Shown: positions 7,458 through 16,803 of the stretch, piece by piece | Layout of the letters: each line of letters begins with the position of its first letter | How positions within the stretch are numbered: the stretch's first letter is position 1 | NCBI RefSeq assembly: GCF_000372865.1 | Contig: NZ_KB889965.1 | Coordinates: 3,021,450 to 3,085,449 of the forward strand | Direction of reading: 5' to 3' | DNA length: 64,000 nucleotides | Origin: Methylosarcina fibrata AML-C10 | GTDB lineage: Bacteria > Pseudomonadota > Gammaproteobacteria > Methylococcales > Methylomonadaceae | Position numbers and translations under genes: made by a program | Notes under the pieces: generated by a model | What the model was told of the DNA's origin: nothing | The model's database searches: none | Seen by the model: only the letters and a program-made list of their open reading frames with translations

Positions 7458-9977
7458 CTATTGTTTGACGAAAATATCGTTCAACTCCGTCAAAACTCTG
7501 TAAAATTCAAAATGCATGCCGGCCAATATCGCTTCCGCGTTTTGCAGTTTATTTTGCTGCCCAGCTTGTTCCAACATATAACATCGTGAAGAAAGCTCTT
7601 TCGCACCGACATTGGCGCTGATCGATTTCAAGCTATGGGCCAGCTTGCGCACCTGGTCCGCGTCATTACTTTCGATGCTCAGTTGCAACGATTTAAACGT
7701 CTGCTCGGCGTTTTGCTGGAATACCTGCTTTAAGTGCCCCATAAACTCGATATCGTTCGGGTCGTCGAAATTAAAATTCTGAAGAAGAAAGCTGAGATCG
7801 ATCGCCGAACCCTGACTGCTCGATTCGACCGTATTCCGGGCAGGCGCGGCAATCGAACGGGACGGCTCTGCCCCGACCATCATGCGTTCCGGCAACCATT
7901 TTTGCAGTACTCCATTCAAATCCTGGCGCGTGAAAGGTTTGGTCACCCATTCATCCATGCCGACCGCCAGACATTTCGCTCTATCTTCCGCCAAAGCATG
8001 CGCCGTTAAAGCAATCACCGGTATGGGCGTCCGGACTCTTTCTTCGGACTCACGGCGCCTGATCGCCATAGTGGCCTGATAACCGTCCATCACCGGCATC
8101 TGGCAATCCATAAAAACGAGATCGTAGTGTTCGCGCTGTAATTCGTCGACCGCTTCCAGGCCGTTATTAACGATCTTGACCTGACAACCGAGACTCTCCA
8201 GCGCTCTTTTGGCCAACAACTGATTGGCGGGATAATCTTCAGCCACCAACAGACGTGCGCTGAACCGGCAATCAGCCACAAAATGGGTTTCCGCCGGCAC
8301 GGCTGCCTTTTTTTCGAGTTCAACCCAGAACCAGAAAGTGGCTCCTTTACCCGGCTGACTGGTCACTCCGATGTTGCCTTCCATCAAGGTCACCAACTGT
8401 CTGGCAATGGCCAGACCCAGTCCCGTGCCTCCGAATACTCGGGTCATGGAGCCGTCGGCCTGAGAGAAGGCATCAAAAATCAGCGCCTGTTTATCTTCTT
8501 CAATGCCGATTCCGGTATCGCTTACTTCGAATAACAGACGGACTTTGCTCTCCGACAGGATCGGATGACTGGAAACTCTTAAAGTCACTTCTCCCTGCGC
8601 GGTAAATTTAATCGCATTGCTGAGCAGGTTGACCAGGATCTGGCTCAGCCTCAGCGAATCGCCCTCGACACAAGCCGGTAATTCGGAATGAATCAGACGG
8701 TAACCGAGACCTTTGACTTTTGCCTGGTTTTCGAACAGGTAAAAACTCTTTCCGATCATCTGATTGCAATCAAAAGGATGATAATCGAGAACGAATTTTC
8801 CCGACTCGATCTTGGAGAAATCCAGAATGTCGTTGATGACCCTAAGCAATAATTGAGCCGACTGCTGCACAATTTCTACGGAATGTCGCTGCTCCTGCGT
8901 CAGGTCGCTTTCCGATAAAAAATCGATCATGCCCAACACCGAATTCATCGGCGTTCGGATTTCATGGCTCATATTGGCTAAAAACTGGGATTTTGCCCGG
9001 TTAGCCATTTCAGCTTCTTCTTTTGAAGCCAGAGCATCCGCCACCGCCAGCTTAAGCACCTCATTTTTTTTCGAAAGCTCGGCCGTTCGCGCGCCCACCT
9101 GAAATTCCAGGTCGGCACGATGTTTGTCCAGCATTTCGTCCCGCTGCCGAATTTCAGCCAGCATGTCGTTGTAAACATCGATCAACTGGCCAAACTCGTC
9201 ATTGCGGGTTTTTTCCACCCTGGTCGTAAATTTTTTCTCGATGGCCACCGCCTTCATGGCCTGCATTAATTCCAGTACCGGCGTTGAAAATATGCGTTGC
9301 AGCCGGGCCGAAACCAGCAGAGTTGAAAAGAGGGTAAATAAAACGATCATCCCGATAATTCGGTAAAATTGAAACAAAAACGTATTCAATCGGCTAAGAT
9401 CGTCCACTAAATGAAGAACGCCGACGAATTCGTTGTCGATGAGAATGGGATGAAAAAGATGAAGCTGACCGTAACGGTCGTAGAGGGTCAGTTCCGAAAA
9501 GGGAGCTTCGCTGGGCCTGTTTGCCGTCAAACCGAATGGGCTCTTATACCATCCGCCCACTTTGCTGACGAGGGACGGCGCCGGCGCCATGCCTTCGATG
9601 GATGCAATTTCTTTTTTCACGAGCCGGATAATTTGCCTGCCGGCAAGTCTCTCCACTGCCCGGTAAGAAGTTTTGTATTCGGCGAAAACGGCCCCTTCGT
9701 CTTTATATAAAAAAGCCGCCACGACCTCCGGCTGGGTTCTTAGCATGCTCAGAGTCTGCTCGGCGGACTGGTAATCCACAAAAACCAACGCGACCGAACT
9801 GTTCCAGGAAACCATGTCCGCCAGCGAGGACAAGTTCCGCTCCGTTTCCTGTTTGCGGGTAATGTATTCGTTAATAATAATGGCAGAAGCAACCACCAAT
9901 AAAGCCAGCAAGGAAGCCGCGCCAATAATCAGCATCAGCTTGTAGCGGATGGACGCGTCACGAAAGCTGATTTTCAT
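7458..9977 (-). CDS. Membrane hybrid sensor histidine kinase (CHASE8-like, HAMP, HisKA, HATPase, REC, Hpt)
   Basis: An 839-residue hybrid kinase. Order: a transmembrane helix near residues 13-36, a periplasmic region of about 165 residues that looks like a CHASE8 sensor, a second transmembrane helix, HAMP, a HisKA phosphoacceptor (SHEIRTPMNSVLGM, about residue 340), an ATPase with DTGIGI and GGTGLGLAI, a receiver with FMDCQMPVMDG, and a C-terminal Hpt domain with AHSLKSISANVG. All phosphorelay residues seem present, so it should feed an external response regulator. It overlaps the preceding YfiR-like gene by 4 bases (ATGA). The stop is TAG. Confidence 0.92.
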   Translation of the reverse strand: MKISFRDASIRYKLMLIIGAASLLALLVVASAIIINEYITRKQETERNLSSLADMVSWNSSVALVFVDYQSAEQTLSMLRTQPEVVAAFLYKDEGAVFAEYKTSYRAVERLAGRQIIRLVKKEIASIEGMAPAPSLVSKVGGWYKSPFGLTANRPSEAPFSELTLYDRYGQLHLFHPILIDNEFVGVLHLVDDLSRLNTFLFQFYRIIGMIVLFTLFSTLLVSARLQRIFSTPVLELMQAMKAVAIEKKFTTRVEKTRNDEFGQLIDVYNDMLAEIRQRDEMLDKHRADLEFQVGARTAELSKKNEVLKLAVADALASKEEAEMANRAKSQFLANMSHEIRTPMNSVLGMIDFLSESDLTQEQRHSVEIVQQSAQLLLRVINDILDFSKIESGKFVLDYHPFDCNQMIGKSFYLFENQAKVKGLGYRLIHSELPACVEGDSLRLSQILVNLLSNAIKFTAQGEVTLRVSSHPILSESKVRLLFEVSDTGIGIEEDKQALIFDAFSQADGSMTRVFGGTGLGLAIARQLVTLMEGNIGVTSQPGKGATFWFWVELEKKAAVPAETHFVADCRFSARLLVAEDYPANQLLAKRALESLGCQVKIVNNGLEAVDELQREHYDLVFMDCQMPVMDGYQATMAIRRRESEERVRTPIPVIALTAHALAEDRAKCLAVGMDEWVTKPFTRQDLNGVLQKWLPERMMVGAEPSRSIAAPARNTVESSSQGSAIDLSFLLQNFNFDDPNDIEFMGHLKQVFQQNAEQTFKSLQLSIESNDADQVRKLAHSLKSISANVGAKELSSRCYMLEQAGQQNKLQNAEAILAGMHFEFYRVLTELNDIFVKQ

Positions 9978-10546
9978 TCCTCATCATTACCTGTATTTTT
10001 CACATTAATAATGGATGTCAATGCTAAAACTCGGGAACTGATTTTAATGCCTGACCTTGTCACTGCTTCCAGATTGACCTGAATATGTATCTTTCCGTCT
10101 TCCAATGCTAGATTGACCAAGCCTCCCCGCTCTAAAAAATCATCCCGTTCTCCGATAGTGAGCGCGGGCTGCCCCTCTATAAGGGAAAGCACTTGAATCA
10201 GGGCGGTTTCCTCCAATTCGCTCACATAGATCATGTTGCATTGATCCAGGTGGACCGGGTCGTGCATTTGAATAACATGAAGAGACCGCTTACCTAATGG
10301 TTTTTTTTCCATTTGCGCGAAGGCCTGCTGCATATTCTTATTGCCGAATACGCAAAGATTAATGTTAAGATTGTCTGCCCCTAAGGCCCCCTCGGGCCAT
10401 TCGGTAAATCGGGCCAAATTTAACGATATGGCCGCCTTGACCATATATTCTCTGGCAAAATCGGCAGATTCGGCACGATAAGCGACACCCGCAAGAACAG
10501 CAAAAAACAACATGAATGCGACGCTTATCAATACATTCTTCTTCAT
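9974..10546 (-). CDS. YfiR/HmsC-like periplasmic protein (DUF4154)
   Basis: A 190-residue protein with a signal peptide (residues 1-28), then the family pattern YMVKAAISLNLARFTEWP, INLCVFGNK, and a C-terminal NLALEDGKIHIQVNLEAV. In Pseudomonas, YfiR holds the CHASE8 diguanylate cyclase YfiN inactive from the periplasm. Here the coupled downstream gene is a hybrid kinase with a comparable periplasmic part, so YfiR-type control of a kinase is a reasonable inference. No cyclase domain and no YfiB-like outer membrane partner are seen next to it. Confidence 0.85.
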   Translation of the reverse strand: MKKNVLISVAFMLFFAVLAGVAYRAESADFAREYMVKAAISLNLARFTEWPEGALGADNLNINLCVFGNKNMQQAFAQMEKKPLGKRSLHVIQMHDPVHLDQCNMIYVSELEETALIQVLSLIEGQPALTIGERDDFLERGGLVNLALEDGKIHIQVNLEAVTRSGIKISSRVLALTSIINVKNTGNDEE

Positions 10547-11890
10547 ATTTCGGTCAAGGCGATAATCAATCGGAACAGCCAGCCCAAACGACTCCTTAAA
10601 CCGGTATCTTCAGATCGCCTCATTCGGTCTTGGTTGAAAAATATTGACTCCCGGGAACAACTTAATAATTTTTATGCTCCGGCCAGACAATCATGCATAA
10701 TAATTAAAAAACCGAGCCATGCTTAAATTTTCAAATCCAATCAAACCATCGTCTGCCGATTCTTTCCATGTTTCGACAAAGACTTACTCAGCAGTGGATC
10801 TCTCTTCAAATACTCTCCAGACCATCAAAGCCATAACATGAAATAACAGAATTCCCGAAAATGATTGCAATTTTTGAAACAGCCTGTTTGAAGACACTCC
10901 CGGCAGAATAAAAACCGAGACAGCCTGGAATTCAAATAAAACTCTTGATTGCGGGAACCGGCCGGATGGGTCGAACTACAAACCCTACGACAAAAGCATC
11001 TTCCTGTCCAATCCCGCTATCAATAAATCCGGCTTTCGTACCGCTTGCCGCATTGCGTTCGAGCCTTTTCTCCAACCGGAGAAAAAACCGGGCAACACAA
11101 GCAATTTTTCAGTGAATTTTTCCGCCGGGACTGAGGCTGATTTTAATGGATGCGGTACAAAGAAGTTCGGAAAAATTATTATAAGGTTAAGCTTAGTTCA
11201 AAATCATCTTCAAGAGCTTTTACTTTATAGTAGAAATTGAAGAAATTTAACACCACGAATTCAAATGTTGGCCATAAACCGGAAAACGGCGGTGAGTCAC
11301 ACACTTCTTCCGTTGAAGACAGGCATCTTCTTACCCAAGCGACCTGTAACAATCGGCAATGACCTCTACACCGGCGACCGCCTGAAATATTCTCGAACCG
11401 GAAGTCATCGATTATTTCAAGCCGTCATTAAAAAATTCCGGCGATTGCAAGGGCCTCGCCAAGAATTGAGCTTATCGAGATGCCGGGCTGCATACCTTTC
11501 TATAAAAGGAAATTCATTAGACTCATGCTTGCCCTGGCTTGACTTGAAGGCCGGGAGCTTCCGGCGCCGTCGCCACCGGCGATAGGAAAAATCCTCAATA
11601 AACTCCGCAAGCCCGTTTTTTTGTGCAGACAGTATGAGGTTTTACCGAGATGGATAAAATGGAGGTTTAACGTCTTTTCTGGAAGGTAATGGATCAAGTT
11701 CCTGCCCGGAAATATTCCTTCCTGGTTGACGGATGAATCAACGGAACCGGACAGACTCGACTCCAGCCTTCCATTAAATATTGGAAAAATCGCATCGATA
11801 TCGGACATTTACCGAGCGATCCGCAGCGACAGTCATCGGCGAGGCGCAACTTTCGGATAAAAGGCTTGGCGGAGCCCAAGCTCAAACCGC
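10547..11890. other. Gene-poor stretch of about 1.3 kb
   Basis: Only short open frames without ribosome sites or recognisable products occur here (for example plus-strand 11265-11585 and minus-strand 11500-11808), and none looks coding. I saw no tRNA, no repeat array and no convincing terminator. It may contain the promoter for the YfiR-kinase operon, decayed sequence or an unrecognised small RNA. I cannot support any of these directly. Confidence 0.5.
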
Positions 11891-12145
11891 TCAAAAATCG
11901 AAATCAAAATCTTCAAAGTCCCCAAGCTGCTCTTTTAAGCGTTTCTTCTCCCAATACATTTCTATTTTCCGGCGAGCCGCCATTTTTTTTACCGCTTCCT
12001 CGTTCTCGGCAGGAAAAGCGGTGTACTCATCGATCAGATTCAAATCGAAATCTTCGATGTCGATGTCGCTTTCGTGCTTGGCTTTGTCAACTTCGGGTTC
12101 AACAGAAGGATTATTCGGTACGGATGGAGATGCTTCTTTAGTCAT
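11891..12145 (-). CDS. PA3496-family small acidic protein
   Basis: An 84-residue, strongly acidic protein. The C-terminal third has the pattern of the PA3496 family, annotated elsewhere as a putative envelope integrity protein: RRKIEMYWEKKRLKEQLGDF followed by an Asp/Phe tail. The N-terminal part is disordered and rich in Pro, Glu and Asp. It starts at an ATG with only a weak ribosome site. It is isolated in a gene-poor region. The family call rests on the pattern only and the function is unknown. Confidence 0.7.
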   Translation of the reverse strand: MTKEASPSVPNNPSVEPEVDKAKHESDIDIEDFDLNLIDEYTAFPAENEEAVKKMAARRKIEMYWEKKRLKEQLGDFEDFDFDF

Positions 12146-12448
12146 AGTAAAATCAACCTAAAAAATAAGTGCTTTATAATTATCAGTCACAAACTTGTAA
12201 AGAAAATTATTAAATTACCCTCATTTAATTGTTCGGATCGGTTCCGGTTGCCGGCGGCGGTCAATGGTTTTTTGCTCTTCCAATCGCTCGATTCATTAGA
12301 AAGAGGATTGCAATTGTTTCGACGGGAACGGACGGAGACCTGTGCCTCCTGCCTTAAAATCCATAACCTTGCTCAGGAATAGAATAGCATTTGTGATCAG
12401 CTCAGTTCTTAAATCTTCGTTAAATTGTCGAGCAATTAGAGCCTCGAG
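12146..12448. other. Intergenic stretch, no gene seen
   Basis: About 300 bases between the PA3496-type gene and the end of glcF. It is AT-rich on the left and must hold the promoter of the small gene. I see no coding sequence or clear terminator. Confidence 0.45.
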
Positions 12449-13648
12449 CTAACTCAATAATTCAACCCAGTGCACTATTTTTCCTGGGCGGACCGATTGC
12501 AAGTAACTTAAACAGCCGATATTGGCCGTCGCAATCAGGTCGGGCCGTCCCGCCTCCAGCGTCTTCAGTTTATTAGTCAGCAATTGCTTCGATATCTCCG
12601 GCTGTAATAAGGAATACGCTCCGGCCGATCCGCAGCAAAGGTGCGGATCGGCCACCACGGTGAGCTGATAACCGACCTGTTCCAGCAAGCCCTCCACCAC
12701 GCCGATCAGTTTTTGCCCGTGCTGGAGAGTGCAAGGGGAATGAAACGCGATCTTCTTTCGCGTTTTTTTTAATTTGCTCAAATCTTCCGAAGCCAACACT
12801 TCGCCGACGTCTTTGACCGCCGCCGAGAACCGGGCGGCTTCCTCGGCATAAACCGGATCGTGCCGCAATAACCGGCCATAATCTTTGGCCATAACGCCGC
12901 AGGCGGACGCGGTCATGACGATGGCTTCGGCGCCCTGCTCCAGATAAGGCCGGCAGGCATCGATATTTTGACGCGCGAAAGCCAGAGCCAGACCGGGCTC
13001 GGACAAGTGACAGGCTAATGCGCCGCAGCATCCTCCCGCAGACACCGGTGTCAATGTCACGCCCAATTGATCCAGAACCCTCGCGGCAGCCACATCAATG
13101 GCCGGAGCCAGAGGCTGCTGCACACAGCCCGGAAGAATCAGCATTTTTCGGCCATGCCGAGGCTCGGGCCAAGCCGCCACGGCTGGTTTCGGCGGAATTT
13201 TGCTCCGCAGGGACTCGGGTAAAAGAAGCCTTGTCTTTCTTGCCAGATTCAGCAACGCCTCAAAACGGCGCCGGTAGGAAAACATTCGAACGATCAGGCG
13301 CCGCCTGAGCGCATCATGGAAGGAACGCCCGGCTTCCCTGTCCACCACCGCCCGTCCGGCCTCAAGCAATTGTCCATACCGGACTCCGGAAGGACATGCC
13401 GTTTCGCAGGACAAACAGGTCAGGCAGCGGTCGAGATGCCGCTGAGTCAACCGGGTAGCGGGCCGGCCTTCCAGCGCCTGTTTCATCAGATAGATTCTGC
13501 CGCGCGGGCCATCGCGCTCATCGCCCGTCAGTTGATAAGTCGGGCAGACCGCATTACAAAAACCGCAGTGCACGCAGGAGCGCAAGATGGCTTCCACTTC
13601 GTCTTTCTGCCGTGATTCACCGATCAAGTCGGTCAGTCTGGTTTGCAT
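12449..13648 (-). CDS. glcF: Glycolate oxidase iron-sulfur subunit GlcF
   Basis: GlcF passes electrons from glycolate oxidation to the respiratory chain. The 399 residues carry two ferredoxin-type clusters near the N-terminus (CVHCGFCNAVCP and CLTCLSCETACP). Two CCG domains follow (GCVQQ...GGCCGALACHL and SPCTLQHGQ...CCGSAGAYSLLQ). The ATG overlaps the glcE stop (TAATG), so the two are coupled. glcD, which normally precedes glcE, is not here, so it must lie elsewhere or be replaced. Confidence 0.95.
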   Translation of the reverse strand: MQTRLTDLIGESRQKDEVEAILRSCVHCGFCNAVCPTYQLTGDERDGPRGRIYLMKQALEGRPATRLTQRHLDRCLTCLSCETACPSGVRYGQLLEAGRAVVDREAGRSFHDALRRRLIVRMFSYRRRFEALLNLARKTRLLLPESLRSKIPPKPAVAAWPEPRHGRKMLILPGCVQQPLAPAIDVAAARVLDQLGVTLTPVSAGGCCGALACHLSEPGLALAFARQNIDACRPYLEQGAEAIVMTASACGVMAKDYGRLLRHDPVYAEEAARFSAAVKDVGEVLASEDLSKLKKTRKKIAFHSPCTLQHGQKLIGVVEGLLEQVGYQLTVVADPHLCCGSAGAYSLLQPEISKQLLTNKLKTLEAGRPDLIATANIGCLSYLQSVRPGKIVHWVELLS

Positions 13649-14721
13649 TACCACTCCCTGTACATTCTTCCGGGATTGAACAGGCCGGCGGGATCGAACG
13701 CCTTCTTGAGATGAGCGTTAATCTCTTGCAACTTGCCTGTCAGAGGCTGAAAAACATCGCCTGTTCGATCCTGACCTTTGAAAAGTACGGCATGACCCTG
13801 AGCTTGGGCCGCAAGAGCAAAGATTCGCGCCGCCGGCTCTTCGGATTTCAACCATCTTAATCCGCCGCCCCAGTCGTAATACCAGTGGCCCTCAAGAGCC
13901 AGCGGAGGCGTTGCCGAGGGGAGGCACAGCCTCCAAAGGTTTTGACCGGTTTGAAAAAATTCATGCCGCTGCTCGTTCAACTGCCGCCAATAGTCCGGTT
14001 CGGCGGTCACCGCATCGCCTCCGGTTTGAGCCGCTGCCGCCCTGACCGCCTTTTCGGCGCCAGAAAACCTGACGTAGAGCCTGCCTCCGTCGTAACTCAA
14101 CCCGGAAATCGACAATGCTTTGTTCGCCAACTTCGTCATTCTGTCGAAAGCTTTTTCGGCATCGAGCTCGAAGCAACAGGTCAATTCCGCCTCCGGCAAG
14201 GGCAATACCTTTAACGAAATCTCCAGCAATACGCCCAAGGTACCCAGCGCCCCGGCCATTAATCTGGAAACATCGTAACCGGCCACGTTTTTGATCACTT
14301 CCCCGCCGAACGAGAGCACTTCGGCTTTGCCGTTGATGATCCTGCAGCCCAGGACGAAATCCCGCACCGAGCCGGTAAAGGGCCTTCGCGGTCCGGAAAA
14401 ACCGCAGGCTACGGTTCCGCCCAGGGTCGCCCCGGCGTTGAAGGAAGGCGGCTCAAACGCAAGCATCTGCCCCGCTTGTGCCAATTCGCTTTGCAAATCG
14501 GACAATAACGTGCCGGCGCGCGCGGTGACGACCAGTTCCGACGGATAATAATTGACAATGCCTCGATGCTGTTCGACGCTCAGGACCTTTCCGGTCGTTT
14601 CCCGCCCGTAAAAAACCTTGCTCCCACCGCCGGTTATCGTCAACGGCGTCTTTTCAGCCAGGGCATCGGCCACGGCTTGCCGCAGCCTGTCCGTTCGATC
14701 GTTTGCAATTGGGTTGGTCAT
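13648..14721 (-). CDS. glcE: Glycolate oxidase FAD-binding subunit GlcE
   Basis: A 357-residue protein of the FAD-linked oxidase family. The PCMH-type FAD domain is clear: TPLTITGGGSKVFYGR, NYYPSELVVTARAGT, then LAFEPPSFNAGATLGGTVACG and GEVIKNVAGYDVSRLMAGALGTLG. It ends with the typical NPGRMY. This is the short GlcE type, not GlcD, which is about 500 residues. It is translationally coupled to glcF and follows the ornithine-cyclodeaminase-like gene after 53 bases. Confidence 0.94.
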   Translation of the reverse strand: MTNPIANDRTDRLRQAVADALAEKTPLTITGGGSKVFYGRETTGKVLSVEQHRGIVNYYPSELVVTARAGTLLSDLQSELAQAGQMLAFEPPSFNAGATLGGTVACGFSGPRRPFTGSVRDFVLGCRIINGKAEVLSFGGEVIKNVAGYDVSRLMAGALGTLGVLLEISLKVLPLPEAELTCCFELDAEKAFDRMTKLANKALSISGLSYDGGRLYVRFSGAEKAVRAAAAQTGGDAVTAEPDYWRQLNEQRHEFFQTGQNLWRLCLPSATPPLALEGHWYYDWGGGLRWLKSEEPAARIFALAAQAQGHAVLFKGQDRTGDVFQPLTGKLQEINAHLKKAFDPAGLFNPGRMYREW

Positions 14722-14774
14722 GCCTTGATGCGCGTTATTGATCCGGTAGCGAAAGTAAGTTGTGAAGGCCTCTT

Positions 14775-15785
14775 CTAGAAATCCAGCAAACCGAACAGAT
14801 TTTTCGGATCTTCGGGTTCGGGGAGCATAGACAGTTCCGTGCCCAGCCGGTAAACACTCGCCAGTTCGTAAACGACCCGAAGAATCGAATAATCTTCCAG
14901 GGCAAAGCCGACCGAGTCAAATAAAGTAATCTCCTCAGCATTCTCTCGCCCGGCTTTTTTCCCGGCTATCAGCTCCCATAATTCCGCATGGACCTGGCCG
15001 GGGCCGACCTGTTGCGCTTCGCCTTCCTGCAGGCTTTGCGGCATGTATTCGACCACCAGTTTGACCTGCCGCAGCAAGTTTTCGGAAAATTCGGTCTTGC
15101 CCGGACAGTCTCCGCCCATGGCATGGATGTGAGTACCCGCAGCGATGTCGCCGATCTCAAACAAGGATTGCCGCTTCTTGGCGGCGGTGGCGGTGATGAC
15201 GATGTCCGCACGAGAGACGGCCTCGATAATGCTTCGGCAGGGCATCAAAGCCCATCTTTGCCGTTTCAGATTGGCGGAAAATTTTGCCATGGCGCGGCTA
15301 TCGCAATCGTAAAACCGGATGCTGTTCAGCCCGAAAAAGCGGGAAAAACCTATCGCCTGGAATTCCGCCTGCGCTCCGGTACCGATGATCGCCAACGAAG
15401 CCGCGTCATGGCGGGCAAGATAGCGGGCAGCTAATACTCCCGTTGCCGCCGTTCTGAATGCGGTTAACAAAGTCATATCGCAGATCATCAAAGGATAGCC
15501 GGCCTCGACCTCGCTTAATTGACCGACAGCGATCACGCTGAGCTTGTCTTTCAGAGTATTGCCCGGATGGCCGTTGACGTATTTGAAGGCATACAGGCTA
15601 TTATCGGAACAGGGCATCAATTCGATAACGCCGTGAGGATAGTGAGTCGCATGGCGCGGCGATAGATTAAATTCGTGCCATCGACCGAAATCCTCTTCCA
15701 GAGCCAGGACGATGCGATCGAAAAATTTTTCCAGGCCAATAATATGTACCAGCTCACGGATATCGGTCACGGTAAGCAATTTCAT
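14775..15785 (-). CDS. Ornithine cyclodeaminase / mu-crystallin family protein
   Basis: A 336-residue NAD(P)-dependent enzyme of the ornithine cyclodeaminase/mu-crystallin family. The Rossmann motif LAIIGTGAQAEFQAIGF, the preceding LTAFRTAATGVLAARYLA, and ADIVITATAAKK with HIHAMGGDCPGKTEF are all characteristic. Members act on ornithine, alanine, ketimines or related imines, and the sequence does not tell which. It is on the same strand as glcE-glcF with a 53-base gap. Co-transcription with glycolate/glyoxylate genes suggests a link to glyoxylate-derived amino acids, but that is inference. Confidence 0.88.
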   Translation of the reverse strand: MKLLTVTDIRELVHIIGLEKFFDRIVLALEEDFGRWHEFNLSPRHATHYPHGVIELMPCSDNSLYAFKYVNGHPGNTLKDKLSVIAVGQLSEVEAGYPLMICDMTLLTAFRTAATGVLAARYLARHDAASLAIIGTGAQAEFQAIGFSRFFGLNSIRFYDCDSRAMAKFSANLKRQRWALMPCRSIIEAVSRADIVITATAAKKRQSLFEIGDIAAGTHIHAMGGDCPGKTEFSENLLRQVKLVVEYMPQSLQEGEAQQVGPGQVHAELWELIAGKKAGRENAEEITLFDSVGFALEDYSILRVVYELASVYRLGTELSMLPEPEDPKNLFGLLDF

Positions 15786-16177
15786 AAAACAACACCGGCT
15801 CTTACGGATTCCATTCGACGATGAAATCCAGTGTATCGCTTATTTGAAGCGGGTCAAATTAAATCGGAAGGAAGAGATCCTGGTTCTTTTAAAAATCAAG
15901 AAGAAATGGCCGAAAAACCGGGGCATTAACGGAAACAATAATTCGTACGGGAAAGATTTTTTCAGGCAAGATAATGAATTCCGGAAAAAACCGAAATGAG
16001 GAGCCTTTAGAGAGGCCATCGGATTAGGTAGGAAATTTCGAAGAGATTCTCTCCGAAGGATGAACCTCTTCAAAATCGATGCGTTCTATGATCAACTAGG
16101 TCAACAACAGAAGCCTATGGCGAGACGTCTTCTGTCTCCACCCGTTCGGCTCAGCAAGAGATACAGCGCCGATAAGA
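15786..16177. other. Intergenic stretch, no gene seen
   Basis: A 392-base AT-rich gap between two minus-strand genes. It should hold the promoter of the ornithine-cyclodeaminase-like gene. No open frame in it has a credible start or product. Confidence 0.45.
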
Positions 16178-16795
16178 TTACAAGGACATTTTGTCATACA
16201 ACGACAGCACCTGTTTGACATAATTCTGTGTCTCAGGATAAGGCGGTATGCTGTAGTTGTATTTGATCACCGCATTTTCGCCGGCATTGTAGGCGGCCAC
16301 GGCCAGCTCCAGGTTCGGCGTGAACATTTCGATCAAGTCTTTCAGATAACGGGTGCCGCCCTCGATATTTTGATCGGGATCGGTCAGATTGGTCACTCCG
16401 TAACGTTTCGCGGTGTCCGGCATAAGCTGCATCAGGCCCACGGCGCCCGCCGAGGAAACGGCATGGGCATTGTAGGCGGATTCGGTTTGAATCACCGCAT
16501 GCACCAACCGCGGGTCAACCCGGTGTTTGTACGCCGCCTGATTGATCAGGTCGGCAAACTTGCTTTTATTGCGCAGCCGGGACATTATGGAAGGTTTGCC
16601 CGAAAAAGTTCCGGTGCGGTAATAACGCGACGAATAATAATGCGGCAGCGCCGACTCCAGGACACGCTTATAGCCGCTCTGAAGAGGCTTAACATTAGTA
16701 TAATGGGTCTGGCCATTGCCATCGGTATAACGATAGATATCGGCCAGAACCCCTTTCGAGATGAAAAAGGCCAATAAAATTAATGTTATTCTCAT
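16178..16795 (-). CDS. Lytic transglycosylase (DUF4124 plus SLT domain)
   Basis: A 205-residue exported murein hydrolase. After a signal peptide (residues 1-18) comes a DUF4124 segment (DIYRYTDGNGQTHYTNVKP). A Slt-type catalytic domain follows: VHAVIQTESAYNAHAVSSAG with the catalytic Glu, then GLMQLMPDTAKRYGV and AVAAYNAGENAV. It would cleave peptidoglycan with formation of 1,6-anhydromuramic acid. It begins 8 bases after purT and is probably co-transcribed with it. Confidence 0.92.
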   Translation of the reverse strand: MRITLILLAFFISKGVLADIYRYTDGNGQTHYTNVKPLQSGYKRVLESALPHYYSSRYYRTGTFSGKPSIMSRLRNKSKFADLINQAAYKHRVDPRLVHAVIQTESAYNAHAVSSAGAVGLMQLMPDTAKRYGVTNLTDPDQNIEGGTRYLKDLIEMFTPNLELAVAAYNAGENAVIKYNYSIPPYPETQNYVKQVLSLYDKMSL

Positions 16796-16803
16796 TATTC
16801 CCC

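Noticed and set aside
11265-11808. Short open frames in the gene-poor gap (106 and 102 codons)
   Set aside because: No ribosome site, no coding-like composition, and they overlap each other on opposite strands.
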